From: Pseudorhodobacter sp. PARRP1
Lineage (GTDB): Bacteria; Pseudomonadota; Alphaproteobacteria; Rhodobacterales; Rhodobacteraceae
Length of the DNA stretch: 64,000 bases
Assembly (NCBI GenBank): GCA_002256245.1
Contig: NKIU01000005.1
Span: 124,001 to 188,000 of the forward strand
Reading direction: 5' to 3'
In this document: piece after piece, positions 25,056 to 33,946 of the stretch
How the letters are laid out: every line of letters begins with the position of its first letter
How positions within the stretch are numbered: position 1 is the first letter of the stretch
Program-made: the position numbers and the translations under genes
The notes under the pieces: generated by a model
What the model was told of the DNA's origin: nothing
The model's database searches: none
The model's input: the letters and a program-made list of their open reading frames with translations, nothing else

Positions 25056-26662
25056 GCACTCACCCATTGATAAAGCCAGTTCTCGGACAGTTTACGACCA
25101 TAACCCGTAACATGCGCACCCAGTTCCACGGTGGCCCCGGCGGGCACGGTCACATCCAGCACCAGACGCCAGAAATCGGTGCCGGGAATCTCGGACAGGG
25201 CCTGATGCACGATCTCGCCGCCCGCGATGGTGACAACGGCTTTGACATCGGCATCGGGCGGCAGCGAGGCCAGCAGGCCGCCTTCGAAATCGACCACGAA
25301 CTTGCGGGTGCCGTCGGCGTTTTCCACACCAGACACACCACCCACACCGGCGCGGGTTTCCTTGACAAAGGCGATGTCGGCAGCCGGATCGGCGGCCAGG
25401 GCACCCCAACGCAGGCGATAGCTGAATTCCATCATCGTGCCGGGCACCGGCTTGGCCTCGGGCACCCAGAAGGTGACGATGTTGTCGTTGACCTCAAGCG
25501 CGCTGGGGATTTCGACCAGACGCACAGCGCCTTTGCCCCAATCGCCCAGTGGTTCCACCAGCAGGGACGGGCGGCGTTCGTAATGCGCGCCCGCATCCTG
25601 ATAGCTTTCAAAGTTGCGGTCGCGCTGCATCAGGCCAAAGGCACGCGGGCTGGATTCGGCAAAATACGATTCCGCCAGACGCGGCGGGTTGTTCAGCGGC
25701 CGCCAGATGTGATCGCCATCGCCGCGATAGATCGCCAACCCGTCGCTGTCGTGGACATTGGGGCGGTAATCGTCAAACGAGGCGCGGTTTTTCTCCGAGA
25801 ACAGGAACATCGAGGTCAGTGGCGCAATGCCGATCTGATCGACCGCGTTGCGGAAGAACAGCCGCGCTGTCACGTCGATTTCGGTGTCAGCCCCCGGACG
25901 GATGATAAAGCGGTAAGCCCCGGTGCAGCTTTCGCTTTCCAGTGCCGCATACACCGCCACTTCACGCGCGAAGGGGGCAGGCGTTTCCAGCCAGAATTTC
26001 GAGAAGCGCGGAAATTCTTCGGGCTTGCCCAAGCCGGTGTTGATCGCCAGACCACGCGCCGACAAACCGTAAGCGTTGTCACGGCCCAGCGCGCGGAAAT
26101 AGCTGGCACCCAGGAAGGCCACGACCTCATCAAACAGATCGGCGCGATTGAGCGGCGCGTTCAGGCGGAAGCCTGCAACACCCGGCAGCGGTTCGTGTTT
26201 CGGCACGCGGGCCACAACACGGTCGTAATAGCGGAAGTCATCGGTCGAAAAGCCCATCGGAACGGCCATGCCGTCTTTGGCCTCAAACATCTGCACCGGC
26301 TCGGCAAACAGCCAGCCCAGATGGAAGGCCTGCACGTTAAAGCCAGCCTCGGGGCCAGCCCAGCGCGCGCGTTCGGGGTTGAACTGGATCGCCTGATAGT
26401 CGTCGTAGTTGAAGGCGGTGAAGAATCCTTCAACCTTGACAGGGGCTTGGTGCGGCGTGGTCGCCCGTTGCTGCATTGCAGCGGTGAGAATGTCAAAACT
26501 GAACGGCTCGGCCACGGCCGCTGGCGGCGTAGTGGGCGCTGCGCTGTCTGCCCATGCGGCATTTGACAGGCTGGTGCTGCATTGCAGCAAGGCCGCCGTC
26601 CCCAGCATGGCCAGGACAGAGCGACGGTGGACATTCACGGACAAACCCGGCTGACCCGGCAT
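25052..26662 (-). CDS. opgG: OpgG/OpgD-type periplasmic glucan biosynthesis protein with Tat-like leader
   Basis: A 536-aa member of the MdoG/OpgD family, with FSFDILTAAMQQRA, FFTAFNYDDYQAIQF and RPSLLVEPLGDWGKG as typical stretches. It acts in the periplasm on glucan branching. ATG at 26662 has AGGAG 5 bases upstream and is preferred to the in-frame GTG at 26668. The leader contains HRRSVLAMLGTAALL, a twin-arginine-like signal as in OpgD, followed by a hydrophobic run. It is the first gene of opgGIHC. A 17-bp palindrome lies immediately upstream of the ribosome-binding site. Confidence 0.9.
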   Translation of the reverse strand: MPGQPGLSVNVHRRSVLAMLGTAALLQCSTSLSNAAWADSAAPTTPPAAVAEPFSFDILTAAMQQRATTPHQAPVKVEGFFTAFNYDDYQAIQFNPERARWAGPEAGFNVQAFHLGWLFAEPVQMFEAKDGMAVPMGFSTDDFRYYDRVVARVPKHEPLPGVAGFRLNAPLNRADLFDEVVAFLGASYFRALGRDNAYGLSARGLAINTGLGKPEEFPRFSKFWLETPAPFAREVAVYAALESESCTGAYRFIIRPGADTEIDVTARLFFRNAVDQIGIAPLTSMFLFSEKNRASFDDYRPNVHDSDGLAIYRGDGDHIWRPLNNPPRLAESYFAESSPRAFGLMQRDRNFESYQDAGAHYERRPSLLVEPLGDWGKGAVRLVEIPSALEVNDNIVTFWVPEAKPVPGTMMEFSYRLRWGALAADPAADIAFVKETRAGVGGVSGVENADGTRKFVVDFEGGLLASLPPDADVKAVVTIAGGEIVHQALSEIPGTDFWRLVLDVTVPAGATVELGAHVTGYGRKLSENWLYQWVSA

Positions 26663-26673
26663 ATTCACTCCTG

Positions 26674-26690
26674 TTCCCCGATTCGGGGAA
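26674..26690. promoter_or_regulatory. TTCCCCGA-T-TCGGGGAA palindrome in the opgG leader
   Basis: A perfect 8-bp inverted repeat with a one-base centre, located 12 bases before the opgG start and partly next to its AGGAG site. A regulator bound here, or a hairpin in the mRNA, would control access to the start. No known binding-site family was matched. Confidence 0.45.
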
Positions 26691-27004
26691 AACTTAACGT
26701 AATTCGCAGGTTATCGGGGCTCGCGCCAGATGTCATGCTATGCAACCAAAGCAATCCTGCCATGCCGCAGTCGCAACAGATATTCGGCGCGCGCCCAGAC
26801 CCATTCAGGCGTTCAGATGGGCGAGGTTGGCCAAAAGGTCAATTCCTGATCGGCAACGGGCGATCATACCGCTGTGAGATGCGCAAGAAGCTGCCATTTA
26901 TAGTGGCAAATCGTGCTGCACCTGCACAACAATCCGCTTCAGGCAGACTTTTGGCGCGCAAAACTGATTCCCTTGGCGCGCGCACATCGCGGGCGGGCGG
27001 GCGG
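26691..27004. other. Intergenic region upstream of opgG
   Basis: A 314-bp stretch between the opgG leader and the end of the NicO-type exporter gene. It should carry the opg promoter and the exporter's terminator. No protein-coding gene with family resemblance, no RNA gene and no clear terminator hairpin with a T-run was seen. The open frames crossing it have no recognisable content. Confidence 0.4.
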
Positions 27005-27934
27005 CTAAAGCACCTGCCCCAGCATGGTCAGCGCAATAGCGGTGATCAGGCTGCCTGCAATCACCTCGACCCATGGCAATATCCGGGCTGTGCGCTGAAA
27101 CGGCAGGTTGGCCAAGGCCCCCTCGCGCGCCCACACGGCCATGCCCGCCACGGCCACTGTCACCACCGCCGTGCCAAGCCCCATCGCGAACGCCCCGGCG
27201 ACGCCTGCAAGGGCGATGCCCAACTGCCATGTCAGGATCAGCAGGAACAGCGCCCCCGAACAGGGCCGCAGCGCCACGCCGACAATCAGCGCGGCGCGGT
27301 CCTGCCAGCGGGTGGCGGCCTGAACCTCGGCCAGACTGGGGCCGTGGCTGTGGCCGCAGCCGCAGGTGTCGTCGTGGTGATGATCGTGGTCGTGGTCGTG
27401 GTGATCGTGGTCGTGGTGGGGCGGCGCTGCGGCTTGCCAAACCTTGCGCAGCCCGCGCAGCGCCAGCCACAGGCCGACAGCCGCGATGGCCAGCGTGCCG
27501 ATCGGGGCCATCACGTCTTGCGCGACCGATTGGGTGGCCTCGCGGCTCCACCCCAGCACGGCGACGCCCGCATAGACCAAGGCGACGGCAACGGCACTTT
27601 GCGCAAGGCTTGCCGTCAGCGACACGCCCGCAAGCGACCAGAACGCCACGCGCCGCCCCATGCCATAACCGCCGATCAACACCTTGCCATGCCCCGGCCC
27701 TGCCGCGTGCAGCACGCCGTAGCCAAAGCACACCGCCAGCAACGCGGCCAGTGCGCCGGGCTGGCCCTGTTTGATCGCACGCACCCCGGCGGCAAGCTGG
27801 TTCTGCACCGCGCGCTGTGCCTCGATCACCCAACGCTCCAGCGCCAGCAGACCGCCCGACAGCCATAGCGCCAGCAGGATCAAAGCCAGCACCGCACCAA
27901 GGCTGAGCAGGCTGCGTTTCAGGGTGTGAGGCAT
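27005..27934 (-). CDS. NicO/RcnA-family nickel-cobalt transporter with His-rich loop
   Basis: A 309-aa membrane protein with about six hydrophobic helices. The motif GYGVLHAAGPGHGKVLIGGY in the first third is the family's metal-binding signature. A cytosolic loop at residues 173-198 is almost entirely His and Asp followed by CGCGHSHG, suited to binding Ni, Co or Zn. LRPCSGALFLLIL forms the second conserved block. ATG at 27934 is chosen; the frame is open further but upstream residues belong to the overlapping DUF1007 gene. It overlaps that gene by 16 bases, so the two are coupled. Export or import direction is unresolved. Confidence 0.82.
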   Translation of the reverse strand: MPHTLKRSLLSLGAVLALILLALWLSGGLLALERWVIEAQRAVQNQLAAGVRAIKQGQPGALAALLAVCFGYGVLHAAGPGHGKVLIGGYGMGRRVAFWSLAGVSLTASLAQSAVAVALVYAGVAVLGWSREATQSVAQDVMAPIGTLAIAAVGLWLALRGLRKVWQAAAPPHHDHDHHDHDHDHHHDDTCGCGHSHGPSLAEVQAATRWQDRAALIVGVALRPCSGALFLLILTWQLGIALAGVAGAFAMGLGTAVVTVAVAGMAVWAREGALANLPFQRTARILPWVEVIAGSLITAIALTMLGQVL

Positions 27935-28572
27935 GTGACCTCCATCGCTTCGGCGAAATCGGCACCCAAGGCGGGATAGGCCGCTTCGGCATCTTGCGGC
28001 AGGGCGGCGATGGCGGCATCCAGCTTGGTGCGCGCGGCATCCAGATCGGGCAGGACAATGCGGGCGCTGCATTCGGGCGCATTGGTGACGGTGGCGCCAA
28101 GTTTCAGATAATAGCCGACATAAAGGGTCGGGTCATAAACCTGCACCAGCAGCGGCTGTGTCAGTGCAATCGGCTGGGCAAAGCTGCGCAGATGGGTCGA
28201 TTGGATTTTCGCTTCCTTGTAATCCACCGTCCAATCCGCAGGCCCCGACAGCGCCAGCGGCTGCCCCGCCATCGAGGCATAGGTATCGCCCGGATAGCCC
28301 GCGTCCCAGTGCATATCAAAACCGTTCAGTTGCGCGGTTTCCTCGGGCGTCAGAGTGCCGTCGAAATCAGGATCAAGCCCCTTGTCGGTGATGATCTGAA
28401 GCGAGGTCAGATCATCATAGCTCCATGTGATGCGCAGGCCCGTGGCGCGCTGCTGGTCGTCGAAGATCACCTCTAGCCCGGTGTCGATGAACACATGCGG
28501 ATGCGCTTGGGCGGTTTGCGCGCATCCCAGCACGCCAAACGTCAAGGCAAGTCTTTGGGCAAGCGGGTTCAT
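27919..28572 (-). CDS. DUF1007 family protein, periplasmic, metal-transport associated
   Basis: A 217-aa DUF1007 protein. A signal peptide (MNPLAQRLALTFGVLGCAQTAQA) is followed by HPHVFIDTGLEVIFD, the usual mature N-terminus with two His. DPDFDGTLTPEE is acidic and could bind metal. DUF1007 genes regularly accompany NicO-type nickel/cobalt/zinc transporter genes, as here. A periplasmic metal-handling role is therefore inferred. The start at 28572 gives a clean signal peptide. Confidence 0.8.
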   Translation of the reverse strand: MNPLAQRLALTFGVLGCAQTAQAHPHVFIDTGLEVIFDDQQRATGLRITWSYDDLTSLQIITDKGLDPDFDGTLTPEETAQLNGFDMHWDAGYPGDTYASMAGQPLALSGPADWTVDYKEAKIQSTHLRSFAQPIALTQPLLVQVYDPTLYVGYYLKLGATVTNAPECSARIVLPDLDAARTKLDAAIAALPQDAEAAYPALGADFAEAMEVTCLTP

Positions 28573-28755
28573 GCAGGCTCCGTCGTGATGCGCGGACCCT
28601 AGACCGCGGGTTGGCGATGGCAATGGCCGCGAACGCCATGGGCTGAAGTTTGCCGGATGGCTGCGGCTGGCGCTATCCCCCGTGTGGCACTGGTGCTGTG
28701 CAAGGGGCCGTTCAGCATTTAGCCTTACCGCAAAAGCAGATGAAGGATGATCGCG

Positions 28756-29439
28756 ATGGCCGAAAACATGCAGCACTGGACGCCCCGCCCCCGCCCCGAA
28801 GCGGTGCCGCTGGAGGGGCGCTATGTGCGGCTGGAAAAGCTGGAGCCGCGGCACGCGGGTCAGCTTTACGATGCGGCGTCGGTGGCGGATGCCGACGCTC
28901 GCTTTACCTGGCTGCCGGAAACCCCGCCGCAAGACCGCGCCAGCTTTGCCGCTTGGGTGGAAAAGGTTGCGGCCAGCCCCGATCCGATCTTTTTCGCGAT
29001 CATCGACAAGGCCAGCGGCAAGGTCGCCGGGCGGCAGACGCTGATGCGGATTGATGCGGCCAATGGTGTGGTTGAAATCGGCAATATCTATTGGGGGCCG
29101 CTGATGGCGCGTAAAGCGGCGGCGACCGAGGCGCTGTTTCTGTTTGCGCAATATGCCTTCGACACGCTGGGGTATCGGCGGTTTGAATGGAAATGCAACA
29201 ACGACAACGCGCCGTCGAAAGTGGCCGCGCTGCGGTTTGGCTTCCAGTATGAGGGGCTGTTCCGGCAGCATCTGATCGTCAAGGGGCTGAACCGTGACAC
29301 CGCTTGGTTTGCGATGATCGACAAGGATTGGTCTGCGCTGAAACCGGCCTATGAGGCTTGGCTTGCGCCCGAGAATTTCGATGAAACCGGTGCGCAGAAG
29401 CGCCGGCTTGAGGATATCCGCGCGGATTTTGCTGCCTGA
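28756..29439 (+). CDS. GNAT-family N-acetyltransferase (RimJ/RimL-like)
   Basis: A 227-aa acetyltransferase. It opens with LEGRYVRLEKLEPRHAGQLY, a RimL-type beginning. The later WGPLMARKAAATEALFLFAQYAFDTLGYRRFEWKCN corresponds to the acetyl-CoA-binding motif A, and ALRFGFQYEGLFRQHL to motif B. AAGGA ends 8 bases before ATG 28756, so this start is preferred to the in-frame ATG at 28747, which overlaps that site. It stands alone between divergent DUF1007 and a GntR regulator. It may acetylate a protein N-terminus, amino acid or antibiotic. Confidence 0.8.
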   Translation: MAENMQHWTPRPRPEAVPLEGRYVRLEKLEPRHAGQLYDAASVADADARFTWLPETPPQDRASFAAWVEKVAASPDPIFFAIIDKASGKVAGRQTLMRIDAANGVVEIGNIYWGPLMARKAAATEALFLFAQYAFDTLGYRRFEWKCNNDNAPSKVAALRFGFQYEGLFRQHLIVKGLNRDTAWFAMIDKDWSALKPAYEAWLAPENFDETGAQKRRLEDIRADFAA

Positions 29440-29498
29440 GGGCGGTTGATCGGCGCAGGTTGTCGCCGTAACTGTGGGGGGCACAGAAGGACACCGCC

Positions 29499-30200
29499 AT
29501 GGACACTCCCCCTGCCCCGCAGCCTGAACGCAAGCGCGGATCGGGCGTCAAGATGGTCTATGACCTGTTGCGCGACGATATCCTTGATCTGGTCTTGCCC
29601 CCCGGCAGCCCGATTGACGAGGTGCACCTGGCCGAGCGTTTCGCCATCTCGCGCACGCCCATCCGCGAGGCTTTGGCGAGGCTTGCGGCAGACGGGTTGA
29701 TCGACACGCTGCCCAACCGCTCCAGCATGGTGGCGCAGATTGATTTTGTGAACCTGCACACGTTTTTCGATGCGATCACGCTGATGTATCGGGTAACAAC
29801 GCGGCTGGCGGCGCAGAACTGGCGCGCGGGCGATCTGGAGGTGATCCGGGCGCATCAGGCCGATTATGTGGTGGCGTTTGGCGCGCATGATGCGTTGGCG
29901 ATGATCCGCACCAACCGCGACTTTCACGCGGCCATCGCCGAGGCTGGGCGCAACCCCTATTATCTGTCGCTGTTCCTGCGCCTGCTGGACGAGGGGCGGC
30001 GGATTTTGCGGCTGTATTACCAATCGTTTGACGACCGCCCCCCGGCTTCGGTGATCACCGAGCATGAGGATATGATCGCAGCAATTGCCGCGCGGGATGT
30101 GGCGGGCGCGGATGTGTTGGCCAAGGCCCATGCCGATCAGATCGTGGGGCAAATCCGGCAGTTGATGGCGCGCGATCAGCGGCAGGATATTGTGCTGTAG
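29499..30200 (+). CDS. GntR-family transcriptional regulator (FCD subfamily)
   Basis: A 233-aa regulator. The winged HTH contains LAERFAISRTPIREALARLAADGL, followed by an FCD helical domain (FFDAITLMYRVTTRLAAQ ... NRDFHAAIAEAGRNPYY). Its sequence style is like the regulator at 989, and its target gene is again DapA-like, so the two regulator/lyase pairs may be paralogous. AAGGA is well placed before the ATG. The palindrome at 30229-30241 between this gene and the lyase is the likely operator. Confidence 0.86.
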   Translation: MDTPPAPQPERKRGSGVKMVYDLLRDDILDLVLPPGSPIDEVHLAERFAISRTPIREALARLAADGLIDTLPNRSSMVAQIDFVNLHTFFDAITLMYRVTTRLAAQNWRAGDLEVIRAHQADYVVAFGAHDALAMIRTNRDFHAAIAEAGRNPYYLSLFLRLLDEGRRILRLYYQSFDDRPPASVITEHEDMIAAIAARDVAGADVLAKAHADQIVGQIRQLMARDQRQDIVL

Positions 30201-30228
30201 CGGCCCAAGGCGATTGTGGACAAATAAA

Positions 30229-30241
30229 ATACAACATGTAT
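30229..30241. promoter_or_regulatory. ATACA-N3-TGTAT operator candidate
   Basis: A perfect 5-bp inverted repeat in an AT-rich stretch between the GntR gene and the DapA-like gene. FCD-type GntR regulators commonly bind dyads ending in TGTAT/ATACA with a short spacer, so control of the downstream lyase by the upstream regulator is plausible. Confidence 0.5.
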
Positions 30242-30312
30242 ATTCATGCGCAGGCTGAGTCCTGCGGCGGTTGACGCTGGGCGTTCAGCGCACATTTACA
30301 GGGGCCTGCCAG

Positions 30313-31275
30313 ATGCAATCCGAGATCTTTTCCGGGGTGATCCCCGCCTTGATGACCCCCTGCACGCCCGACCGCACCCCGGATTTTGACGCACTGGTGC
30401 GCAAGGCGCGCGAACTGGTGGGCGCGGGCATGTCGGCGGTGGTCTATTGCGGGTCGATGGGCGATTGGCCGCTGTTGAGCGATGCGCAGCGGATGGAGGG
30501 TGTGGCGCGGTTGGTGGCGGCTGGCATCAAGGTTGTGGTCGGCACCGGGGCTGTCAACACGGCGGCGGCTGTGGCGCTGGCGCGGCACGCGGCAGAGGTC
30601 GGCGCGCATGGGCTGATGGTTATTCCGCGCGTGTTGTCGCGCGGCCCTTCCGCTGCGGCGCAAAAGGCGCATTTCAAGGCGATCTTGGCGGCAGCCCCCG
30701 ATCTGCCAGCGGTGATCTACAACAGCCCCTATTACGGCTTTGTCACCCGCGCCGATCTGTTCACAGCACTGCGGGCCGAGCATCCCAATCTGGTGGGCTT
30801 CAAGGAATTCGGTGGCCCTGCCGAGATGCGCTATGCCGGGGAATTCATCACCTCGGCCGGGGATGGTGTGACGCTGATGGTGGGGGTGGATACCGGGGTG
30901 GTGAACGGCTTTGTCAACTGCGGGGCCTCGGGGGCGATCACCGGCATCGGCTGCGTGCTGCCGCGCCCGGTGCTGACGTTGTGCAATCTGTCACGGGCGG
31001 CGGCGGGCGGTGATGTCGAGGCGCGGGCCAAGGCGCTGGAGTTGGAGGCGGCGTTTGCGGTGCTGTCATCCTTCGATGAAGGCCCGGATTTGGTGCTTTA
31101 CTTCAAATACCTGTTGGAATTGCAGGGCGAGGCCGCATACGCGCTGCATTTCAACGAGACCGATGCGCTAAGCCCCAGCCAGCGCGGCTATGCGGCGGCA
31201 CAGTTCAAGCTGTTCACCGACTGGTATGCAGCGTGGAGCAAGCAGGGCGGCGTGGTGGCGCGTTATCTGGCCTAA
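30313..31275 (+). CDS. Dihydrodipicolinate synthase-family lyase
   Basis: A 320-aa DapA-superfamily aldolase. The Schiff-base lysine is in VGFKEFGG (about residue 164), the tyrosine in VIYNSPYY (about 136), and CGSMGDWPLL occupies the GTTGE position. ATG 30313 opens directly into the family's SGVIPALMTP, while the longer frame to 30271 adds unrelated residues. It is controlled probably by the GntR gene just upstream. Candidates are keto-sugar-acid or hydroxyproline-type aldol/deaminase reactions. It differs considerably from the paralogue at 1857 and is not the lysine-pathway DapA. Confidence 0.75.
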   Translation: MQSEIFSGVIPALMTPCTPDRTPDFDALVRKARELVGAGMSAVVYCGSMGDWPLLSDAQRMEGVARLVAAGIKVVVGTGAVNTAAAVALARHAAEVGAHGLMVIPRVLSRGPSAAAQKAHFKAILAAAPDLPAVIYNSPYYGFVTRADLFTALRAEHPNLVGFKEFGGPAEMRYAGEFITSAGDGVTLMVGVDTGVVNGFVNCGASGAITGIGCVLPRPVLTLCNLSRAAAGGDVEARAKALELEAAFAVLSSFDEGPDLVLYFKYLLELQGEAAYALHFNETDALSPSQRGYAAAQFKLFTDWYAAWSKQGGVVARYLA

Positions 31276-31411
31276 GCGGCTGAGGTAGGGGTGATCGAGA
31301 CCTAACACGCGTGCGTGCGGTCAGGCCCGGGTGGAAACAGGAAACGCGTTGCGTTTCCCCGCCCGCGTGGAGGATTTCCCCCTGTAGTCAGTGCGCCAAG
31401 AAACCCCCTGA

Positions 31412-31470
31412 GGCCAGCGCCCGACCCGGCGGGCGAGAAGCGCCCGCCGAGGGCGGGTCGGGCGCTGGCC
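31412..31470. repeat. 59-bp palindromic repeat, copy B, in a convergent gap
   Basis: The reverse-oriented partner of the element at 7372-7430. The outer arms read GGCCAGCGCCCGACCCG and CGGGTCGGGCGCTGGCC, enclosing a smaller GCGGGCG hairpin. Arm changes relative to copy A are compensated on the other side, so pairing is preserved. Here too it lies between genes that converge, ending at 31275 and 31565, fitting a two-way terminator. No gene is seen in the remainder of 31276-31564. Confidence 0.7.
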
Positions 31471-31564
31471 GGGCCATTCAGGCCCGGCGGTTGCAGCGGC
31501 ACTTGCACCGCATGGCGAAGGCGATGGCCTTCGCCACTTGGGCCGAGGGCGATGTCTATCCACC

Positions 31565-33943
31565 CTACACGCCGTAGGGTATCCAGATGTTCTTCACCGA
31601 AGTCGCGTGGCGCAGCCAATCGGCCCCCTCGGCGCTGGGGTGGTGCCAATCGGTCAGCCGCCCGTGATCGACAAAGCTGCGCTTCAGGTTGCTGGCTGAC
31701 AGACGCTCGACGCTTTCCGAAAGCGCCTCGGTGCCGAACGCCCAGATCGCATCCACATCGGCGTGGGTGGCAAGCGCCTCGGCCAAGGGCTGCGGCGCGC
31801 CGGTGACGATGTTGAGCACACCATCGGGCAGATCAGAGGTTTCCAGCACGCTGTAGAAATCGGTGGCCGACAGCGGATGCGGGGCGCTTGGCACGGCGAC
31901 CACGCGGTTGCCCATGGCGATCAGCGGCGCGGTCAGGCTGATCAGCCCAAGCAGCGGCGCTTCGGGCGGGCAGATCACGCCCACCACGCCGATGGGGTCA
32001 TTCATCGCCAGCGCCACACCGCGCAGGGGTGGGTTGTGGACGCTGCCTTCGTATTTGTCGGCCCAAGCGGCATAGCTGAACAGGCGGTCAATCGACGCCT
32101 CCACCTCAGCATCAGCCTTGGCCGCGCCCTGCCCGGTCATCGCGCTGATGCGGGCCGCAAATTCGGCGGCGCGGGCGGACAGGTTCTCGGCGATGTAATA
32201 CAGCACCTGCGCGCGGTTGTGGGCGGTGGTGGCCGCCCAAGCATCGGCCTTGCGCGCGGCGGCAACGGCGTTGCGGATGTCTTTGCGGTTGCCCTCGCCC
32301 ACTTCGGCGATCAGCGCGCCTTTCGGGGTCAGCACCGGGCGGGAATAGTTGCCATCCGGGCGGGCTTGCTTGCCTGCGATGAACAGCTTGGCGGTGCGGT
32401 CAATGGCGGGGGCGGCGAAATCCGTGACCGATGCGGTGCGGGCGACCCCTTCGGGCTGTGAAGGGCGCAGTTTGCGCCCCACCATCGCCTTGGGCTTGAG
32501 GTATTCATACGCCCCTTCGCGCCCACCTTCGCGGCCAAAACCGGATTCCTTGCGGCCTCCGAACCCCACCGCGGCATCGAACAGGTTGGTGGCGTTGACC
32601 CAGACCACGCCAGCCTCAACCCTCGCCGCCACTTGCAGCGCAAGGCTGATGCTCTCGCTCCAGATGCTTGCCGACAAGCCGTAGCGGGAGTGGTTGGCAA
32701 GCTGCACGGCCTCATCCGGGGTGCGGAAGGTCATGGTGACGGCGACGGGGCCGAAGATTTCTTCCTGCGCGACGGTGTGGGCGGGTTGCACATGTGTCAG
32801 CAAAGTGGGCGGATAGAAGCAGCCGTTTTCGGGTAGATCAATCGCGGCTTGATACAGGCGCGCCCCCTCGGCCACACCCTGCGCGACCAATGCACGGATG
32901 CGGTCGGCCTGCACCGGGGCGACGATGGCACCCATGTCGATGCACTTGTCCAACGGAGAACCTATGCGCAGAGTTTCCATCCGGCGTTTCAGGCGGCGGA
33001 TGAAATCCTCGGCGATGCCCTCTTGCAAAAGCAGCCGCGATCCGGCGCAGCAGACCTGACCTTGGTTGAACCAGATCGCATCGACGACGCCTTCGACCGC
33101 GCCATCGATATCGGCATCGTCGAACACGATGAACGGCGATTTGCCGCCCAACTCTAGCGTCAGCGACTTGCCAGTGCCTGCGGTGCGCTGGCGGATCAGG
33201 CGGCCGACTTCGGTCGATCCGGTGAAGGCGATCTTGTCGATGCCGGGGTGACCTGCGATCAGCGCGCCGGTGTCACCCTCGCCCGTCACGATGTTGATCA
33301 CGCCCGCAGGCAAACCCGCCGCCTGCGCCAGTTCGGCAAACAGCAGCGCGGTGAGCGAGGTGTATTCGGCAGGCTTCAACACCACGGTATTGCCCAAAGC
33401 CAAGGCGGGAGCGAGTTTCCATGCCAGCATCAGGAACGGGAAATTCCACGGGATGATCTGACCAACCACGCCCACCGGAGCATGATCGGGGAAAGCCGTG
33501 GCTTGCAGTTGCGCCCATCCGGCGTGGTGAGTGAAGTGACGCGCGGCCAGCGGCACGTCGATATCGCGGGTCTCGCGGATCGGCTTGCCGTTGTCGATGG
33601 CCTCGATCACCGCGATCAGGCGGGCGTGGCGCTGGATCATCCGGGCCAGTGCGTAAAGATGGCGCGCGCGAGCCGGGCCGGTCAGCTTGGCCCAAGCGGT
33701 TTGCGCCTTGCGGGCGGCGACGACGGCGGCATCCACATCGGCGGCGGTGCCGCGCGCCAGTTGTGCCAAGGGCTTGCCGGTGGCGGGTTCAAAGGTTTCA
33801 AAACTGGCCCCGGGCGTGGTGAAAGCGCCCGCTATGTAGTGGCCAAAGCTGTGATTGTGCCGCGCCAGCCAAGCGCGGGCCTCGGCATCGGATTCGGGGG
33901 AAAGGCCGTAGGACATATCGTCGAAATGCTTTGCAATGCTCAT
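31565..33943 (-). CDS. Double-domain aldehyde dehydrogenase of the ALDH16 type
   Basis: A 792-aa protein with two aldehyde dehydrogenase units. The N-terminal unit (about residues 30-490) is complete, with PWNFPFLMLAWKLAP, catalytic Glu264 in TLELGGKSP and catalytic Cys298 in NQGQVCCAG. The C-terminal unit (about 510-792) keeps the cofactor-fold segments (FIAGKQARPDG, VICPPEAPLLGLI) but has no catalytic Cys motif and is shortened. This is the ALDH16 architecture, known in Rhodobacterales. ATG at 33943 is chosen; GTG at 33946 is possible. It follows deoC directly, so it probably oxidises the acetaldehyde made from deoxyribose-5-phosphate. Confidence 0.85.
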   Translation of the reverse strand: MSIAKHFDDMSYGLSPESDAEARAWLARHNHSFGHYIAGAFTTPGASFETFEPATGKPLAQLARGTAADVDAAVVAARKAQTAWAKLTGPARARHLYALARMIQRHARLIAVIEAIDNGKPIRETRDIDVPLAARHFTHHAGWAQLQATAFPDHAPVGVVGQIIPWNFPFLMLAWKLAPALALGNTVVLKPAEYTSLTALLFAELAQAAGLPAGVINIVTGEGDTGALIAGHPGIDKIAFTGSTEVGRLIRQRTAGTGKSLTLELGGKSPFIVFDDADIDGAVEGVVDAIWFNQGQVCCAGSRLLLQEGIAEDFIRRLKRRMETLRIGSPLDKCIDMGAIVAPVQADRIRALVAQGVAEGARLYQAAIDLPENGCFYPPTLLTHVQPAHTVAQEEIFGPVAVTMTFRTPDEAVQLANHSRYGLSASIWSESISLALQVAARVEAGVVWVNATNLFDAAVGFGGRKESGFGREGGREGAYEYLKPKAMVGRKLRPSQPEGVARTASVTDFAAPAIDRTAKLFIAGKQARPDGNYSRPVLTPKGALIAEVGEGNRKDIRNAVAAARKADAWAATTAHNRAQVLYYIAENLSARAAEFAARISAMTGQGAAKADAEVEASIDRLFSYAAWADKYEGSVHNPPLRGVALAMNDPIGVVGVICPPEAPLLGLISLTAPLIAMGNRVVAVPSAPHPLSATDFYSVLETSDLPDGVLNIVTGAPQPLAEALATHADVDAIWAFGTEALSESVERLSASNLKRSFVDHGRLTDWHHPSAEGADWLRHATSVKNIWIPYGV

Positions 33944-33946
33944 CAC

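Noticed and set aside
24852-25067. A longer start (25067) for the small opgI-position gene.
   Set aside because: The ATG at 25055 overlaps the opgG stop exactly as ATGA, a better coupled start; the four extra residues have no ribosome-binding site.
24830-26566. A 578-codon plus-strand frame opposite opgG.
   Set aside because: It is the shadow of opgG, whose family motifs, leader and ribosome-binding site are all on the minus strand.
27360-27420. Simple-sequence tract that looks like a microsatellite or repeat array.
   Set aside because: It encodes the His/Asp-rich loop of the metal transporter in frame, so it is explained as coding sequence; noted there instead.
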